From Rhizobium sp. 32-5/1 (GTDB lineage Bacteria; Pseudomonadota; Alphaproteobacteria; Rhizobiales; Rhizobiaceae): a DNA stretch of 64,000 nt. Positions within the stretch are counted from its first letter, which is position 1. Each line of letters starts with the position of its first letter. Position numbers and translations under genes: made by a program. Positions 47,426 to 57,771 of this stretch are shown one piece after another. Under the pieces are notes generated by a model. The model was not told the origin of the DNA and did not search any database. It worked only from the letters and a program-made list of their open reading frames with translations. The stretch is from assembly GCF_029537235.1 (NCBI RefSeq), contig NZ_CP120638.1, positions 2,532,501 to 2,596,500 of the forward strand. Direction: 5' to 3'.

Positions 47426-47784
47426 TCTGAACGCCGTGATCTGGAGCGATGTGTTATCGACGGGGGCTTCATCTTCCGGTTGGTCTGCGCCGCATTTCCC
47501 GGGCGAGTTCGGCAAGTGGCCTGTTAGCCGGAGCGGCGGGGATTTTTCAATCTCGCCTGCCTATGGCTCTCCAGAGCGGTGAAAACCGTTTTCCGAGGAC
47601 CGGACGATCTGGCACTGATAGACAACCAGAGCAACGGCAAGCTGCTGCACTGGCTACACGGCGACTTGCGTTTAGAAATGACCTTCCCGGCGCACACTGG
47701 CCTCGATTTCCATTTCAACCCGCGTGCGAGCCCCGGAACAAAGCCTCATTTTCTGCCGGCGATGATATTCTTCCGTCATCGCAT
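47426..47784. other. Gap between gatA and ugpC, no recognisable gene
   Basis: About 360 bp. Frames such as 47449-48054 run into the antisense of ugpC and are shadows. I see no motif, RNA or clear terminator. Confidence 0.5.
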
Positions 47785-48831
47785 TCAGGCCAGCCTTTCA
47801 CCGGCTTTACCGAAGAAATGCAGGCTCTGCGCGCCGGCTTGTACGGTCATGACATCGTCGATGACGATGCGCGAGCGACCGGGCACACGGAAGGCGATCT
47901 GCTGCTGATCGGGCAGGATGGCGTGCACGTAGCTTTCGGCGCCGACCAGTTCGACGGCCAGGACTTTGACGTTTACGCTGAACGCGCTCTCCGGTGTTTC
48001 CGGTTCCGGCAGGTACAGGTCTTCCGGCCGGACCCCGAGCGTTATGGTACCTGATGGTACGGCAAGGCTGTCTGCGACCGACCAGTGTTTCGAGGTCTCC
48101 ATCGGCAAAAGGTTCATCGAGGGCGATCCGATGAAAGTCGCGACGAAGGTCGTTGCCGGCTTTTCGTAGAGTTCGATCGGCGTTCCCACCTGCTCGATGC
48201 GGCCGGCGTTCAAGACGACGAGCCTGTCGGCGAGCGTCATGGCTTCCATCTGGTCATGGGTGACGTAAACGCTCGTGGTTGCAAGCGCCCGCTGCAGCCG
48301 CTTGATCTCGACGCGCATCTGCACGCGCAGTTTGGCATCGAGGTTCGACAGGGGTTCGTCGAAGAGGAAGGCGGCAGGTTCGCGGACGATCGCCCGACCC
48401 ATGGCAACGCGCTGGCGCTGACCGCCGGACAATTGCCGCGGCTTGCGATCAAGAAAGGGCTCGATTTCCAGCGCCTTGGCCGCAGAGGCAATCCGCCGGT
48501 CGATTTCCGCCGGCGGCGTTTTGCGGTTCTTCAAGCCATAGGCCAGATTCTGGCGCACCGTCATATGCGGATAGAGCGCGTAGTTCTGGAAGACCATGGC
48601 GATATCGCGCTCGGACGGTTCGAGGTCGTTGACGGTGCGGCCGCCAATGGCGATCGTGCCGGCTGTGATGCTCTCGAGCCCGGCAATCATCCGCAGGAGT
48701 GTGGACTTCCCGCATCCGGACGGACCGACGAGCACCAGCATTTCACCATCGGCAATATCGAGCGAAATGCCTTTGATGACCTCCGTCGCGCCATAATTCT
48801 TGCGAACGTCTTTCAGGACGATATTGGCCAT
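47785..48831 (-). CDS. ugpC: sn-Glycerol-3-phosphate ABC transporter ATPase
   Basis: 348 aa from ATG 48831 ([21 protein letters not shown]). Walker [11 protein letters not shown]-loop [14 protein letters not shown], signature [15 protein letters not shown], Walker [17 protein letters not shown]-loop [13 protein letters not shown], then the C-terminal TOBE/OB regulatory domain ([14 protein letters not shown]). Start overlaps the permease stop (TAATG). Last gene of the ugpBAEC operon. Confidence 0.93.
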   Translation of the reverse strand: MANIVLKDVRKNYGATEVIKGISLDIADGEMLVLVGPSGCGKSTLLRMIAGLESITAGTIAIGGRTVNDLEPSERDIAMVFQNYALYPHMTVRQNLAYGLKNRKTPPAEIDRRIASAAKALEIEPFLDRKPRQLSGGQRQRVAMGRAIVREPAAFLFDEPLSNLDAKLRVQMRVEIKRLQRALATTSVYVTHDQMEAMTLADRLVVLNAGRIEQVGTPIELYEKPATTFVATFIGSPSMNLLPMETSKHWSVADSLAVPSGTITLGVRPEDLYLPEPETPESAFSVNVKVLAVELVGAESYVHAILPDQQQIAFRVPGRSRIVIDDVMTVQAGAQSLHFFGKAGERLA

Positions 48832-49678
48832 TATTTCTCCGTCTCCACGAGACCTTTGACGAACCATCGCTGCATGAGCACGACGACGAGAATGGGGGGA
48901 TGATGGCGAGGATCGCCGTGACCATCACATAGTTCCACGGGGTGGAGGCATCGGTGAAATCGACCATGCGGCGCAGCCCGATAATGATCGTGTTCATCTT
49001 GGCGTCGTTGGTCACCATCAGCGGCCACAGATATTGCGTCCAGCCATAGATGAACAGGATCACGAACAGGGCTGCGATGTTGGTGCTCGACAGGGGCAGC
49101 AGGATATCGCGCATGAAGCGGAAGGGGCCGGCATTGTCGATGCGCGCGGCCTCGACCAGTTCGCCCGGAATGGTCAGGAAGAACTGCCGGAACAGGAAGG
49201 TCGCCGTCGCCGAGGCCATCAGTGGAAGCGTCAGGCCGGCATAGGTATCGATCAGCCCGAGATCGACGATGACCTTGTAAGTCGGCAGAATGCGGACCTC
49301 GACCGGCAGCATCAGCGTCAGGAAGATCATCCAGAAGAAGACCATGCGGAACGGGAAGCGAAAGAAGACGATGGCAAACGCGGACAGGAAGGAAATGACG
49401 ATCTTGCCGACGGCGATCGCGATCGCGACGAAAAACGAATTGAAAAGCAGCCGCTCGAGGCTGACGCCGACAACCCGCTCGACGCCGCCCGACATCGCTT
49501 CCGTATAATTTTCCAACATATGCCCGCCGGGCAGGAGCGACATGGGCGGCCGGATAATCGCCTCCGACGTCGTCGTCGAGGCGATGAAGGTATAATAGAT
49601 CGGAAAGGCAACGATGATGATGCCGATGATCAGGATGAAATGGCCAAAGAGCGAAGCGATAGGGCGTTTTTCGATCAT
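48831..49678 (-). pseudogene. ugpE: Glycerol-3-phosphate ABC permease, 3'-end frame break
   Basis: About 282 aa if repaired. MIEKRPIASLFGHFILIIG, six membrane helices, EAA loop EAARIDNAGPFRFMRDILLPLS. As read the frame overruns into ugpC. One base is missing in G6 at 48894-48899 (plus strand); G7 restores [23 protein letters not shown] and a stop overlapping the ugpC start. Pairs with UgpA. Confidence 0.9.
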
Positions 49679-49687
49679 GTCTTGCTC

Positions 49688-50569
49688 TCAACCATAATGC
49701 ACGCGCTTCTCGACGAAGCGGAACTGGAAGGCCGTCAGGGCGATCACGATGATCATCAGGATGACGGACTGCGCCGCTGATGAACCGAGGTTGAGATTGA
49801 CGAAGCCATCATTGTAAACTTTGTACACCAGGGTTTCCGTCGCCTTGGCCGGGCCACCGCCGGTGACGGAATGGATGATGCCGAAGGTGTCGAAGAACGC
49901 ATAGACGGTGTTGACGACGAGCAGGAAGAAGGTCGTCGGCGCCAGAAGCGGGAAGACGATCGTCCAGAAGCGGCGATTTCCCCGCGCGCCATCGATCGAG
50001 GCTGCCTCGATCAGCGATTTCGGAATGGCCTGCAGTCCGGCGACGAAGAACAGGAAATTGTAGCTGATCTGCTTCCACGCCGCGGCAACAACGACCAGCG
50101 CCATGGCCTGATCGCCGTTCAGGAGCGGATCCCAGGCAAAGCCGTTGCGGCGCAAGAGATAGGCGAGTGTCCCCATCGCCGGATTGAACATGAAGAGCCA
50201 GAGCATGCCGGCGACGGCCAGGGCCACTGCGTAGGGCCAGATGAGAAGCGTGCGGTAGAAACCCTGGCCGCGCACGACCTTGTCGGCGGCGGTCGCAAGC
50301 AGCAGGGCAACAGCCATCGACACGAGAGCGGTCAAAAGGCTGAAAACGAGGGTAACCTGCAAGGCGTGGATATAGCTCGGATCGGCAAGCACGTTCCTGA
50401 AGTTTGCCAGACCGACGAAACCGCTTTTGAGACCGAAGGGGTCCTGTCGAACCATGGACTGGTACAGGGCCTGGCTCGCTGGCCAGAAGAAAAATATGAC
50501 CGTCAGGATAATCTGCGGCGCAAGAAGCAGGTAGGGCAGAATCTTGTTCGGAAATGCGACGTTGTGCAC
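49688..50569 (-). CDS. ugpA: Glycerol-3-phosphate ABC permease
   Basis: 293 aa from GTG 50569 ([16 protein letters not shown]) with GAGGAG upstream; the ATG at 50632 would run through the ugpB-ugpA hairpin. MalF-type permease, six helices, EAA loop [39 protein letters not shown] near the end. Confidence 0.93.
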   Translation of the reverse strand: MHNVAFPNKILPYLLLAPQIILTVIFFFWPASQALYQSMVRQDPFGLKSGFVGLANFRNVLADPSYIHALQVTLVFSLLTALVSMAVALLLATAADKVVRGQGFYRTLLIWPYAVALAVAGMLWLFMFNPAMGTLAYLLRRNGFAWDPLLNGDQAMALVVVAAAWKQISYNFLFFVAGLQAIPKSLIEAASIDGARGNRRFWTIVFPLLAPTTFFLLVVNTVYAFFDTFGIIHSVTGGGPAKATETLVYKVYNDGFVNLNLGSSAAQSVILMIIVIALTAFQFRFVEKRVHYG

Positions 50570-50606
50570 GAAATTCTCCTCAGGCGGCACGGCCAAGCGG
50601 GGGTGT

Positions 50607-50650
50607 GGGCAGGATGCCGTGCGACACGGCATGCGAACGGCATCCTGCCC
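50607..50650 (-). other. Perfect 14-bp hairpin between ugpB and ugpA
   Basis: GGGCAGGATGCCGT (50607-50620) pairs exactly with ACGGCATCCTGCCC (50637-50650), 16-nt loop. It stands 8 nt after the ugpB stop. Such stems typically stabilise the binding-protein message over downstream permease message. Confidence 0.85.
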
Positions 50651-50657
50651 GTCCTAC

Positions 50658-51965
50658 TTAGTTGCCGACTGCTTCTGCAATCGCCGCATTCCCGCGCTCG
50701 ACGGCCTTGTCGAGGGCCGCCTTTGCGTCCTGCTGTCCGGCGAGCATGGCTTCGAATTCCTCGTTCATGATGTCACGAACCTGCGGCAGGTTGACGAGGC
50801 GCACGCCCTTGGAGTTTTCCGTCGGCGCCTTGCCCATCATCTGCAGGATCGGCGTTTCGCGGGCCGGATTCTTGTCGTAGAAGCCGGACTTCTTGGTTTC
50901 CTCATAGGCGGCATTGGTCACGGGCATATAGCCGGAGACCTCATGCAGGCGCACCTGGATCTTGGTCTGCGAGAGAAAATTGAAGAACTCGGCGACACCC
51001 TTGTATTCCGCGTCGCTCTTGCCGCCAAAGACCCAAAGGCTGGCGCCGCCGGGGATCGTGTTCTGCGGTCCGTTTCCTTCGTAATAGGGCAACTGGCCGA
51101 TGCCATAATTCACACCTGATTTGATGATGTCGCCGAGGCCACCGGACGATTCGGTCAGGATGGCGCATTCACCGGACATGAAAAGCTGCTTGGCCTCGGA
51201 GGTGCGGCCGCCGTAACGGAACGTCTGGTCCTTGGCGAGGTCTGCGATCGCCTGGAAATGCTGGACGAACAGTGGGGAATTGAATTCGAGCTTGACGTCG
51301 CCGCCGCCCAGGCCGTTTTCATTCGTGGCATAGGCAACATTGTTCCAGGCCGCGAAGTTCTCGGTCTGGATCCAGGTCAGCCATGTCGAGGTCAGGCCGC
51401 AGGCGCCAGCGCCGCTTGTCTTGATCTTCTTGGCGGCTTCGAACACTTCCGGCCAGGTCTTGGGCGGGTTCTCGGCGTCGAGACCGGCCTTCGCGAAGAC
51501 GTCCTTGTTGTAATACATGATCGGCGAGGACGAGTTGTAGGGGAAGGACAGCATGGTGCCGTCGGGCTTGGAATAATAGGCCGCGATGCCCGCGAGATAT
51601 TGCGATTTGTCGAAGGTGTAACCACCCTTCTGCAGAACCTCCGCGGCCGGTACGATCGCGCCCTCGGCGCCCATCATGACGCCGCTGCCCGCGTCGAACA
51701 CCTGAATGATGGCCGGGGCCTGCTGTGAGCGGAATGCGGCGATGCCCGCGTTCAACGTCTCCGGATAGGTGCCCTTGAAAACCGGCGTGATCGTGTACTC
51801 GCTCTGGCTTTCATTGAATTCCTTGGCCAACTGGTTGACGACTTCGTTGTTGGCGCCGGTCATCGCGTGCCACCATTGCAGCTCCGTGGCGGCGTTGGCG
51901 CCGGTCGGCAATCCGACGGACAGAGCAAAAAGTGCCGTCGATGCGGCCAAAGAACGTTTGAACAT
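50658..51965 (-). CDS. ugpB: Glycerol-3-phosphate-binding periplasmic protein
   Basis: 435 aa from ATG 51965, ribosome site GGAGGAAATC; the longer frame to 52331 crosses the promoter. Signal peptide MFKRSLAASTALFALSVGLP with cleavage after ANA. ATELQWWHAMTGANNEVVNQ, FKGTYPETLNAGIAAFRSQ, PAIIQVFDAGSGVMMGA are close to known UgpB, including the WWHAM motif. Feeds the UgpAEC importer, usually phosphate-controlled. Confidence 0.94.
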   Translation of the reverse strand: MFKRSLAASTALFALSVGLPTGANAATELQWWHAMTGANNEVVNQLAKEFNESQSEYTITPVFKGTYPETLNAGIAAFRSQQAPAIIQVFDAGSGVMMGAEGAIVPAAEVLQKGGYTFDKSQYLAGIAAYYSKPDGTMLSFPYNSSSPIMYYNKDVFAKAGLDAENPPKTWPEVFEAAKKIKTSGAGACGLTSTWLTWIQTENFAAWNNVAYATNENGLGGGDVKLEFNSPLFVQHFQAIADLAKDQTFRYGGRTSEAKQLFMSGECAILTESSGGLGDIIKSGVNYGIGQLPYYEGNGPQNTIPGGASLWVFGGKSDAEYKGVAEFFNFLSQTKIQVRLHEVSGYMPVTNAAYEETKKSGFYDKNPARETPILQMMGKAPTENSKGVRLVNLPQVRDIMNEEFEAMLAGQQDAKAALDKAVERGNAAIAEAVGN

Positions 51966-52131
51966 GATTTCCTCCAATGATGATGAATCGTGGTGATAGA
52001 CCGCAGTACCGCGGTTTTTTATCGATTCGATGACAACCCTCCTCGTTGCATCGAATACCGGCTCCGGCTGTGCCGGAGGACGCCAACTCTCCTCAGAGAA
52101 GAACATAGAAGCGTTGTCATATTTGTCCAGA

Positions 52132-52151
52132 GCATCCGCGATAGCGGATGC
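52132..52151. other. Palindromic hairpin upstream of ugpB and rsgA
   Basis: GCATCCGC (52132-52139), loop GATA, GCGGATGC (52144-52151). It lies in the divergent promoter region; operator or structural element unknown. Confidence 0.5.
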
Positions 52152-52311
52152 GCGCATGGATTTCATCATCCTGTCGTCCTCCTGCGACGAAGCGGCGCGC
52201 GGTATGGATCGAAGGCGCGCCTGGTCAGCGCAAGGCTCGAAACCATGGTGCATGAACGCGCGCCGCCTGCTAAGGAATGGTCTCAATGAGAGTTTTTCTA
52301 TTCGGTGCGGA

Positions 52312-53360
52312 ATGTCCCATGAACGCGGCACGAGATTTCCTGGTCAGGCCACGGCTTTGAACGATGCAACGGCGTTGGCGGCTCTCGGCTGGTCGCGTTT
52401 TTTCGCCGAGCAGGTCGAGACGGATGAAGCGGGTTTCGTGCCGGCCAGGATTGCAAGGGTTCATCGCACGCGCCTGACGGCCCTGTCATTGGCCGGCGAG
52501 ATCGAGCTCGAACTGCCAAAGCGCAGCAGCACGGCCGATTATGCCGTCGGGGACTGGGTCACCGTCGATGCGCAGAGCGGGATGCTGCTGCGTCGGCTGG
52601 ATCGCCGAACACTTCTGCAACGGCGGACCGACGGGCGAATCGGGCAACAGCTCGCCGCCGCCAATATCGACACGCTCTTCATCGTCACCTCGTGCAATGC
52701 CGATTTCAATATCGCCCGTCTCGAGCGTTATCTCGCGCTTGCCAATCAGAGCGATATCGTGCCGGTCATGCTTTTGACCAAGGCGGATACGGTCGAGGAT
52801 GCCGAGACCTACCGCATGGAGGCAATAGCGCTCCAGCGCGATCTTGACGTCATGGTGCTCGATGCCCGATCCGGGCAGGCGGGTGCCATTCTTGCGCCAT
52901 GGTGCACGGCTGGCTCGACCGTCGCGCTTGTCGGGTCATCCGGCGTCGGCAAATCCACGCTTGTGAACACGCTTGCCGGATTGGAGCAGGATGCGCGCCA
53001 GAAAACCGGGGGCATTCGCGAGCACGACGCCAAGGGGCGCCACACGACCACGGCGCGCTCCCTTCATGCCATCAAGGGCGGGGGTGGGTCATCGACACAC
53101 CGGGGCTTCGGACGCTGCATGTCAGCGATTCCGCCGAGGGGATCGACGCCTTGTTTTCGGAGATCACCGATCTTGCGCCCCAATGCCGGTTTCGCGATTG
53201 CACGCATGACCACGAACCCGGCTGCGCGGTCCAGGCGGCGGTTCGTGCGGGTACGCTCAACGCCGAGCGCCTCGAGCGCTGGCGCAAGCTGGGGCAGGAA
53301 AACCGCAGCAACACACCCGTGATGACAGGCCCCCGCGGCAACAAGACGAAAAAGCGCTAG
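52312..53360 (+). pseudogene. rsgA: Ribosome small-subunit GTPase RsgA, frame break
   Basis: Circularly permuted GTPase for late 30S maturation. N-terminal OB fold (FVPARIARVHRTRLTALS), G4 LLTKADTVED, G5 VLDARSG, G1 GSSGVGKSTLVN, G2 TTTARSLH, then G3 DTPGLR in the next frame. One base is missing in G5 at 53080-53084; G6 restores KGGGWVIDTPGLRTLH. The zinc motif CRFRDCTHDHEPGC follows, with the end at 53360, about 349 aa. Start ATG 52312 is tentative (MSHERGTRF); a nearby later start is possible. Confidence 0.88.
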
Positions 53361-53649
53361 GTGGGCACTCTACTTTGGTCTTGGCGATGTCCGATCTGGC
53401 AATCTGTGCCCGCGGAGTGATGGAAGGCCTGAGTGTCCAATACCTGCCGGTCGGACGCGTTCTCTTGGCTTCCCGAGGGTGGCGAATTGGTTGCAAGAGC
53501 AATCTTAGGCAGAAACCTGTCTGCAGAGTAAATATCGGCCTTAAGTCTTTCTTAGTGCGCGCGCCGTAATATCAATGGGTTAGCAGGTAAGGTTTTACCA
53601 CTTTGACATGATGTCGGCTCGGAATGTCTTCTCAAGCCAGGGTTCTCCC

Positions 53650-55512
53650 ATGCGTCATCTCGCGATTTCTCGCTTGCTGCTTGCTTTTGCCGTATTCGTC
53701 ACCACCGGATTGATTGCTTCGATCGGCATCCAGTTTTACACGCTGGAGCGTTTGCGCGTGAATGGACCGGTCTATGGTATGATCGTGGACGGCAAGGACC
53801 TCATCGCCGACATTCTGCCGCCCCCGCTCTACGTTGTTGAAGCCTACATGCTGGCGAACGAAATCGTGGTAAGGCCGGAAAAGGCAGCGTTCGACATCGA
53901 AAAGATCGAGTCCCTGAAAGTGGACTATGACGCACGCCGGGCCTTCTGGGCTGCGTCGGATCTACCTGCGGACCTCAAGAGCAAACTGGCAACTGACGTG
54001 CTGAGCAAGGGCGACCTTTTCTGGCAGACATTCACGTCGCAGTTCAAAACGGCATCGCTCGGCGGCAATCTGGAGGAGATGCGGATCGCCCTTGGCAATC
54101 TGTCCACTCAGTTCTGGGCGCATGATGCGGCAATTCGCGAGCTTGTTTCGATGGCGACACTTCACCTTCAGAGCGAAGAAGCGATCGCCGACGAGACATC
54201 CTCCCGGCTTGGCCTGTTGGCAGGAATCGGAAGCAGCTTGTCGGTTGTCGCCTTTCTCGCCGGCATTTGGTTCATTCGCTTTCGGGCTATCGCCCCGCTT
54301 GGCAACATTACTCGTTATATGTCTGTCCTGGCGAGTGGCGACTTGTCGAAGGACGTACCCTTCTCGGGCCGGAATGATGAAATCGGGACCATGGCAAAAG
54401 CCGTCGAGGTCTTCCGCCAATCGGCGCTCGAGCGCAAGCGCCTGCGCCTCGAAGCTGAAGAGGCAAGGCTCGTCAGCGATGCCGAGAAGGCCGAGCGGCA
54501 ACGTATGCGGCTGGAACAGGCGAAGTCTCTGCAGGTGGTCGTGGATACGTTGGGAGCGGGCTTGGGGCGCCTTGCGGAAGGCAACATCCGCATGACGATC
54601 GACGAACCCTTCGACTACCAGTTCGATGCACTTCGGAGAGACTTCAACAATGCGATTGGGGCATTTCAGTCGACACTGATCAACGTCCTCGACACCACAA
54701 AGGTGATCCATGACAACGGCATGGAAATGCGGACCGCCTCCGACAATCTCGCCAAGCGCACCGAACAGCAGGCCGCAGCGCTGGAACAGACATCAGCGGC
54801 TCTCGAACAAGTCACCGCGACCGTGAAGGGCTCTTCCGAGCGCGCGCAGGAGACAAGGGCCCTTGTGCTGGAAGCACGCGATTGCGCCGCCCAGTCCAGC
54901 GGTGTCGTCAACAGCGCGATCGAGGCGATGACGCGCATCCAGCGCTCGTCCGGAGAGATCAGCCAGATTATCGGTGTTATCGATGAAATTGCCTTCCAGA
55001 CGAATCTGCTTGCCCTGAACGCCGGCGTTGAGGCCGCGCGTGCCGGGGATGCCGGCAAGGGATTTGCGGTTGTGGCCCAGGAGGTGCGTGAACTGGCTCA
55101 GCGCTCCGCCACCGCCGCGAAGGAGATCAAGACACTGATTGCCAATTCCGGGACCGAGGTCAATTCTGGCGTCAAACTTGTCGGCGAGACAGGCACGGCC
55201 CTTCAACGCATTGGAACCTATGTCACCACCATAACGCAGAATGTCGATGCGATCGCGAGAGCCTCAGCCGAACAATCGGTCGGTCTCCAGCAGATCAGTA
55301 CGGCCGTCAACGAACTCGACCAGATGACGCAGCAGAATGCGGCAATGGTCGAGGAGACCTCTGCTGTCAGCCATACCTTGTCGGAGGGGTCGACCCGGCT
55401 GACAGAATTGGTGCAGACCTTCACCCTGAACCGTCGGACGGCCATTCGGGAGCCGGGATCGGAGCGACCCGGCAACCATGCGAGCAGCCAGCCGGTACGT
55501 CGGATTGCTTGA
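53650..55512 (+). CDS. Methyl-accepting chemotaxis protein
   Basis: 620 aa from ATG 53650 (frame also open from ATG 53608). Membrane helix at the N-terminus (ISRLLLAFAVFVTTGLIAS), a periplasmic helical sensor domain about 35-190, second helix about 200-220, HAMP (IAPLGNITRYMSVLASGDLS), an extra HAMP-like segment, then the signalling domain with tip DEIAFQTNLLALNAGVEAAR and GKGFAVVAQEVRELAQRSA. No C-terminal CheR/CheB pentapeptide. Ligand unknown. Confidence 0.92.
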   Translation: MRHLAISRLLLAFAVFVTTGLIASIGIQFYTLERLRVNGPVYGMIVDGKDLIADILPPPLYVVEAYMLANEIVVRPEKAAFDIEKIESLKVDYDARRAFWAASDLPADLKSKLATDVLSKGDLFWQTFTSQFKTASLGGNLEEMRIALGNLSTQFWAHDAAIRELVSMATLHLQSEEAIADETSSRLGLLAGIGSSLSVVAFLAGIWFIRFRAIAPLGNITRYMSVLASGDLSKDVPFSGRNDEIGTMAKAVEVFRQSALERKRLRLEAEEARLVSDAEKAERQRMRLEQAKSLQVVVDTLGAGLGRLAEGNIRMTIDEPFDYQFDALRRDFNNAIGAFQSTLINVLDTTKVIHDNGMEMRTASDNLAKRTEQQAAALEQTSAALEQVTATVKGSSERAQETRALVLEARDCAAQSSGVVNSAIEAMTRIQRSSGEISQIIGVIDEIAFQTNLLALNAGVEAARAGDAGKGFAVVAQEVRELAQRSATAAKEIKTLIANSGTEVNSGVKLVGETGTALQRIGTYVTTITQNVDAIARASAEQSVGLQQISTAVNELDQMTQQNAAMVEETSAVSHTLSEGSTRLTELVQTFTLNRRTAIREPGSERPGNHASSQPVRRIA

Positions 55513-55568
55513 ACTCGTCGTCCCGCCGGGCACCGCATCGGAACCACAGCACGGTTTAGTGGGGCGTC

Positions 55569-55598
55569 GTTTGCCGACATTGGGATATGTCGGCAAAC
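55569..55598 (+). terminator. Hairpin after chemoreceptor gene
   Basis: Perfect 12-bp stem GTTTGCCGACAT (55569-55580)/ATGTCGGCAAAC (55587-55598), loop TGGGAT. Few T follow; likely transcript end or insulating stem before the Usp promoter. Confidence 0.7.
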
Positions 55599-55615
55599 AC
55601 ATTTCTGGTCCGGCC

Positions 55616-55629
55616 TTGATACAGATCAA
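55616..55629. promoter_or_regulatory. FNR/FixK-type box upstream of usp
   Basis: TTGATACAGATCAA is a perfect match to the anaerobox TTGAT-N4-ATCAA, centred about 70 bp before the usp ATG. Predicts activation by FnrN/FixK under low oxygen. Confidence 0.82.
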
Positions 55630-55691
55630 CGCGTCGGTGTGAGCAGAGACTATCCTGATGGGAAGCGGCAAGTCAGCCGTCGGAGGTCTCT

Positions 55692-56528
55692 ATGGCATTC
55701 AAGTCAATTTTGGCTGTCCTTCGCGTCGGTCAGGCCGAAAATGATCTCGAAGCGGCTGTCGAACTGGCCCTCGAGTCTAATGTTCATCTCTCCGTTGTGG
55801 CTGTTCTGATTTGCTCGCCGCCGCCGACCTTCGACCAGCCATCCACCGTGCCTTTGTTCTGGGTGGAGGAAAGGGAAAAGGAGGCGCGCCAACTGGACGA
55901 ATATGTGTCGAGGCTGTCGGCCTCCCTGGCCAGGAAACCTGTGCTTCACGATGTGCAGCGCCTGCACGTCGAAAGTGCTCTGGCCTCCGAGCGACTGAGC
56001 GAGCGAGCGCTTTATGCCGATCTGACGATCATCGGCGCCGACTTGCGACGGGATCTCGATCTGCATCGCATGGCGATTGATGGCTGCATGTTTCGTTCGG
56101 CACGCCCGATACTTTTCACGCCCGCCGAGATCGATACCTCCCTCAAGCCGCGAACCGTACTTCTTGCCTGGGATTGCAGTCTGGAAGCAGCACTTGCCGC
56201 CCGCGCGGCGACGGACATAATGGCAACGGCGCAAGCCGTGCATGCCACGCTCGTGGATCCACAGGCGATCGAGTCCGCCAGCGGCCAGGAACCGGGGGTG
56301 GATATTGCCACATATCTTGCTAGGCATGGGGTTAATGTGATCGTGGACCGTTTGCCATCCATGGGACGGCCGGTCGCGGATGTCCTGAAGCAGCATGCCG
56401 GGGACATCGGCGCGGATATGATCGTCATGGGCGCCTATAGCCATTCGCGTTTTCGCGAACGGCTCTTCGGCGGGGTCACACAATCGATGATCGAACATTG
56501 CGACGTTCCGGTCCTGATGATGCACTGA
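55692..56528 (+). CDS. Tandem universal stress protein
   Basis: 278 aa, two UspA domains. The first (MAFKSILAVLRVGQAENDLE, ADLTIIGADLRRD) lacks a clean nucleotide motif; the second ends MGAYSHSRFRERLFGGVTQS, matching G-x2-G/S-x9-G-S/T of ATP-binding Usp. Ribosome site GGAGG. The FNR/FixK box suggests a low-oxygen regulon role, as for several rhizobial Usp genes. Confidence 0.93.
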   Translation: MAFKSILAVLRVGQAENDLEAAVELALESNVHLSVVAVLICSPPPTFDQPSTVPLFWVEEREKEARQLDEYVSRLSASLARKPVLHDVQRLHVESALASERLSERALYADLTIIGADLRRDLDLHRMAIDGCMFRSARPILFTPAEIDTSLKPRTVLLAWDCSLEAALAARAATDIMATAQAVHATLVDPQAIESASGQEPGVDIATYLARHGVNVIVDRLPSMGRPVADVLKQHAGDIGADMIVMGAYSHSRFRERLFGGVTQSMIEHCDVPVLMMH

Positions 56529-56674
56529 CAATCGCAATGTTGTTTAGGCGTTCCGCATTTCCGGGTGCCCGTACATTCAACGCACTGCTCGTCGTTTTAA
56601 TGCATTTTGCGTCGTCGCCATGCAGAATATCTGGATAAAATCAAAACGAATTATGGTGTGAATTTAATCTTATG

Positions 56675-56709
56675 CAATCTAAGATTGTCGACCTGCTTTC
56701 CAACAGATC
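56675..56709. promoter_or_regulatory. Palindromes upstream of luxR solo (lux-box-like)
   Basis: CAATCTAAGATTG (56675-56687) is a perfect palindrome around a central A. GACCTG-N8-CAGATC (56690-56709) is a 20-bp dyad with one half-site mismatch, similar in size and outer bases to lux/tra boxes. Located 90-130 bp before the luxR start. Confidence 0.45.
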
Positions 56710-56801
56710 GATCTTGGGTGCTTTTTTGTGTTATTTTTCGTTAATATGGTGTTAATCAATCCAAGCCAAATCTGCGGTTGCACAATTTCAACGGATGATC
56801 G

Positions 56802-57536
56802 ATGCCTGTCAGCCCACTTTCACTTCTATCGCCCAACGCGCTTGACGCCTATATCGATCTCAGGTCTGTGCCGAAGCATCGTCATTTCGGACAGAATCCG
56901 ATGGTGGACCGCCTTCGCCGGGCCGTACCGTTTGACTACATCGTGATCAGTGGTCTCGATGTAGAACATTTTCGCTTCGGCGAAGGGTTTTCTATCGATA
57001 CAGATATACCTCCCGCGTTCCTTGAAGCTTATGAGGCTGATCGGCTTTATGAAGTTGACCCCTTTTTAATCGCGGCTAGATCGTCTTTGACGATGGTTGT
57101 CGAGAGCGATGCCTATGCAGCGAACGAGCCACCGCCGCGCCTCATCTATCTGCAACGCTTGTTCAATGTCCAAAACCGGGTTCTCATTCCTGTTTTGCGC
57201 GGCGAAACGATCTATGGCGCGATCAGTTTTTCGCGCTCGACAGCATTTTCGCCGGATGAACTTGCCTTCCTCAATCTCGTGTCGGAGCCGCTTCACTTTG
57301 CTTTTACGAAGCCGCTGATGGACCGTTTCGCAGCCGATCAGTTGCGGCTGACGAGGGGCGAACTTGCCTGCCTAGCCGAAGCGAGCCGCGGCCTGACCAG
57401 CGAGGCAATCGCTTTAGCGACAGGCTACCAGAATGACACGGTGAACAGCTATATCAAAGCGGCAATCAAAAAGCTGGGCGCCGCAAATCGCACGCAGGCC
57501 ATAGCCGAGGCCATTCGCCGTAAGCTTATTGCGTAG
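56802..57536 (+). CDS. LuxR-family regulator with autoinducer-binding domain (solo)
   Basis: 244 aa. An N-terminal autoinducer-binding-type domain (FDYIVISGLDVEHF, YEVDPFLIAARSS with the conserved Asp-Pro) and a C-terminal GerE helix-turn-helix (LTRGELACLAEASRGLTSEA, NSYIKAAIKKLGAANRTQAI). The Trp that usually stacks on the lactone ring after DP is not evident. No luxI synthase in the window, hence a solo. Confidence 0.85.
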   Translation: MPVSPLSLLSPNALDAYIDLRSVPKHRHFGQNPMVDRLRRAVPFDYIVISGLDVEHFRFGEGFSIDTDIPPAFLEAYEADRLYEVDPFLIAARSSLTMVVESDAYAANEPPPRLIYLQRLFNVQNRVLIPVLRGETIYGAISFSRSTAFSPDELAFLNLVSEPLHFAFTKPLMDRFAADQLRLTRGELACLAEASRGLTSEAIALATGYQNDTVNSYIKAAIKKLGAANRTQAIAEAIRRKLIA

Positions 57537-57771
57537 AAGATGGAGCCGGTCCTGCGGGTTCTCATAATTGCCTGAGATGTAGGCGGATGAGGAAGCCGAG
57601 GCTGTCTATGCTGAAATATTCCCACCATCGGCCGCGTCGTATAGGGTATTTGCGTTGCCAGGATGGTCACTATCAGGGATGTATGGCCACCCCTGAAAAC
57701 TAAGTGTACTGCCGCTTTTCGTGGGTTCCCCCATCAAGGCATTCAGCCGGTCGGAAGAACCCTGCGCTTCA

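Noticed and set aside
47449..50770. Long plus-strand frames across the ugp operon
   Set aside because: Charged, repetitive translations antisense to well-identified ugp genes.
51966..52311. Pho box upstream of ugpB
   Set aside because: A half-site TTGTCATC is present but the second half matches only 3 of 7 positions; not enough to call PhoB control.
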